The position numbers and the translations under genes are program-made. Of a stretch of 6,526 nt of DNA, positions 5,455-6,526 are shown one piece after another (within the stretch, counting starts at the first letter, position 1; each line of letters opens with the position of its first letter). The stretch is from Thermoprotei archaeon. GTDB lineage: Archaea; Thermoproteota; Thermoprotei_A; Sulfolobales; NBVN01. The notes beneath the pieces are model-generated. The model did not search any database. It had not been told where the DNA came from and worked only from the letters and a program-made list of their open reading frames with translations. The stretch covers positions 1-6,526 of the forward strand of contig QMWS01000044.1 in the NCBI GenBank assembly GCA_003661745.1, written 5' to 3'.

Positions 5455-6526
5455 TTAACCAACTCTCACTAATGATTCAGTAGATGATTTGATTTCAGCT
5501 ACCAACTCGCTATATACCTTACTGAACTCTTCATGAGGTACCTCCTTCATTCTAGCAATTCTAACCTTAACCGGAAGTGCCCTTATTCTGTCGAGCGGTA
5601 CACCATTCAAAAGTGCTTTGGACGCGTAATCGTAGAACTTCATTATTACATCAAGCATTAATACGGTTTTTTCAGGTGGACAGTAGCTGTCTATCGGATG
5701 GAAAGCATTCTGCTGCAGGAAGTCCTCCCTAATCATCTTTGCTACGTCAAGAAGCAGCTTATCAGTATCTGGTAAAGCATCAGGACCCACCAACCTTACT
5801 ATCTCCATGAGCTCGGACTCCCTCTGCAGTATGCTTAATGCACGGTTTCTCAATTCTCTCCACTGCGGGAACTTCTTTCTCCAAGATCTTTCAACAGTCT
5901 CTACGTAACGTGAGTAGCTGAGCAGCCAACTGACAGCAGGGAAGTGCCTCCTATTAGCTAAGGCGACATCCAGAGCTATTAGTGTTCCTATGTACCTCAG
6001 TGTATTCTGTGTGACGGGTTCACTAAAATCGGCACCAGGAGGTGACACAGCACCTATGATGGTCAGAGATCCAGCTCTCTTGGGCCTACCTAAGCAGTCC
6101 ACCCTCCCAGACCTTTCATAGAACTCAGCCAGCCTAGAACCTAGGTAGGCTGGAAAGCCCTCCTCACCAGGCATTTCCTCTAATCGGGCGCTTATCTCTC
6201 TCATAGCCTCAGCCCAACGCGAGGTTGAGTCAGCAACCATTAGAACATCATAGCCCATGTCCCTGAAGTACTCACCGATCGTAACACCTAGAAACACACT
6301 AGTCTCCCTAGCTGCTACAGGCATGTTTGAGGTATTAGCTATGAAAACAGCTTTCTCAGCCAGTGGCCTACCTGATGCTGGGTCCTTTAACTTTAAGAAG
6401 CTATGAAGGGCATCAGCCATTTCATTTCCTCTCTCGCCGCAACCTACGTATATGTTCAGCCTAGTTCTGGCCCACTTAGTCAGCGTCTGCAGGAGCACGG
6501 TCTTACCGCTGCCGAAACCTCCAGGA
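5455..6526 (-). CDS. atpA: A-type ATP synthase subunit A (catalytic), C-terminal 356 residues
   Basis: The catalytic subunit, which binds and makes or splits ATP in the A3B3 head. The frame is open to the right edge, so roughly the first 235 of about 590 residues (barrel and non-homologous region) are outside. The visible part opens with the Walker A loop PGGFGSGKT (visible residues 1-9), then GCGERGNEM (28-36) with the catalytic Glu, ANTSNMPVAARE (63-74), Walker B DVLMVADSTSRWAEA (93-107), LEEMPGEEGFPAYL (115-128), SPPGADFSEPVTQNTLR (161-177) and the C-terminal LQRESELMEIVRLVGPDALP helices. The V at visible residue 10 (GTG at 6498) is internal, not a start. Two family positions differ: GPFGSGKT reads GGFGSGKT, and PPGGDFSEP reads PPGADFSEP. 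Stop TAA at 5457-5455, directly ahead of atpB. Confidence 0.97.
   Translation of the reverse strand, partial: PGGFGSGKTVLLQTLTKWARTRLNIYVGCGERGNEMADALHSFLKLKDPASGRPLAEKAVFIANTSNMPVAARETSVFLGVTIGEYFRDMGYDVLMVADSTSRWAEAMREISARLEEMPGEEGFPAYLGSRLAEFYERSGRVDCLGRPKRAGSLTIIGAVSPPGADFSEPVTQNTLRYIGTLIALDVALANRRHFPAVSWLLSYSRYVETVERSWRKKFPQWRELRNRALSILQRESELMEIVRLVGPDALPDTDKLLLDVAKMIREDFLQQNAFHPIDSYCPPEKTVLMLDVIMKFYDYASKALLNGVPLDRIRALPVKVRIARMKEVPHEEFSKVYSELVAEIKSSTESLVRVG

Noticed and set aside
6499..6526. Treating the GTG at 6498 as the start of subunit A
   Set aside because: The frame continues upstream through an intact Walker A motif to the window edge, so that GTG is an internal Val codon.
1..6526. 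CRISPR array, insertion sequence, toxin-antitoxin or other defence locus
   Set aside because: No spaced direct repeats, terminal inverted repeats, transposase or effector motifs were seen; the PIN domain belongs to the large PINA-type ATPase and not to a VapC toxin.

Overview
The window reads as a housekeeping stretch of a hyperthermophilic archaeon, most likely a member of the Thermoproteota (Crenarchaeota), with Desulfurococcales-like relatives a reasonable but unproven guess. The signs are an archaeal-type (A-type) ATP synthase, a geranylgeranylglyceryl phosphate synthase (archaeal ether lipids), an archaeal Elf1-type zinc ribbon, a PINA-type PIN-ATPase, a UPF0216 protein, a tRNA-His whose acceptor, anticodon and T stems are entirely G:C, TATA-like promoters, Shine-Dalgarno sites of the GGAGGTGA type and frequent TTG/GTG starts.

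Left part (1-2542, all minus strand). In transcription order it holds a PINA-type PIN-ATPase-KH protein, a small SWIM zinc-finger protein 12 nt behind it with a strong Shine-Dalgarno site, a 94-nt gap with a clear TATA box, then the Elf1-like transcription factor and, overlapping its 3' end, the start of GGGP synthase, which runs off the left edge. The first two genes look like one operon, plausibly concerned with DNA recombination and repair. The last two look like a second unit.

Middle (2543-2975). An 86-bp divergent intergenic region separates the PINA gene from tRNA-His(GTG), which has genomically encoded G-1 and CCA. Behind the tRNA, on the plus strand, is a 66-codon gene of unknown function with codon use unlike its neighbours. 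It converges on the next operon with only 8 bp between stop codons.

Right part (2976-6526, all minus strand). This is the 3' half of an ATP synthase operon: the catalytic A subunit (N-terminal part beyond the window), the B subunit, the D rotor subunit and then a UPF0216 (DUF61) protein. The genes abut or overlap by a few bases, so translation is probably coupled.

No CRISPR, transposon, integrase, toxin-antitoxin or defence locus is visible. The points most worth following up are a PINA homologue that appears to have lost a PIN acidic residue and the KH GxxG loop, its pairing with a SWIM protein carrying the CxCx(n)CxHxxA signature of the Shu2/SWS1 recombination family, an A-subunit P-loop reading GGFGSGKT instead of GPFGSGKT, and the orphan 66-codon gene.
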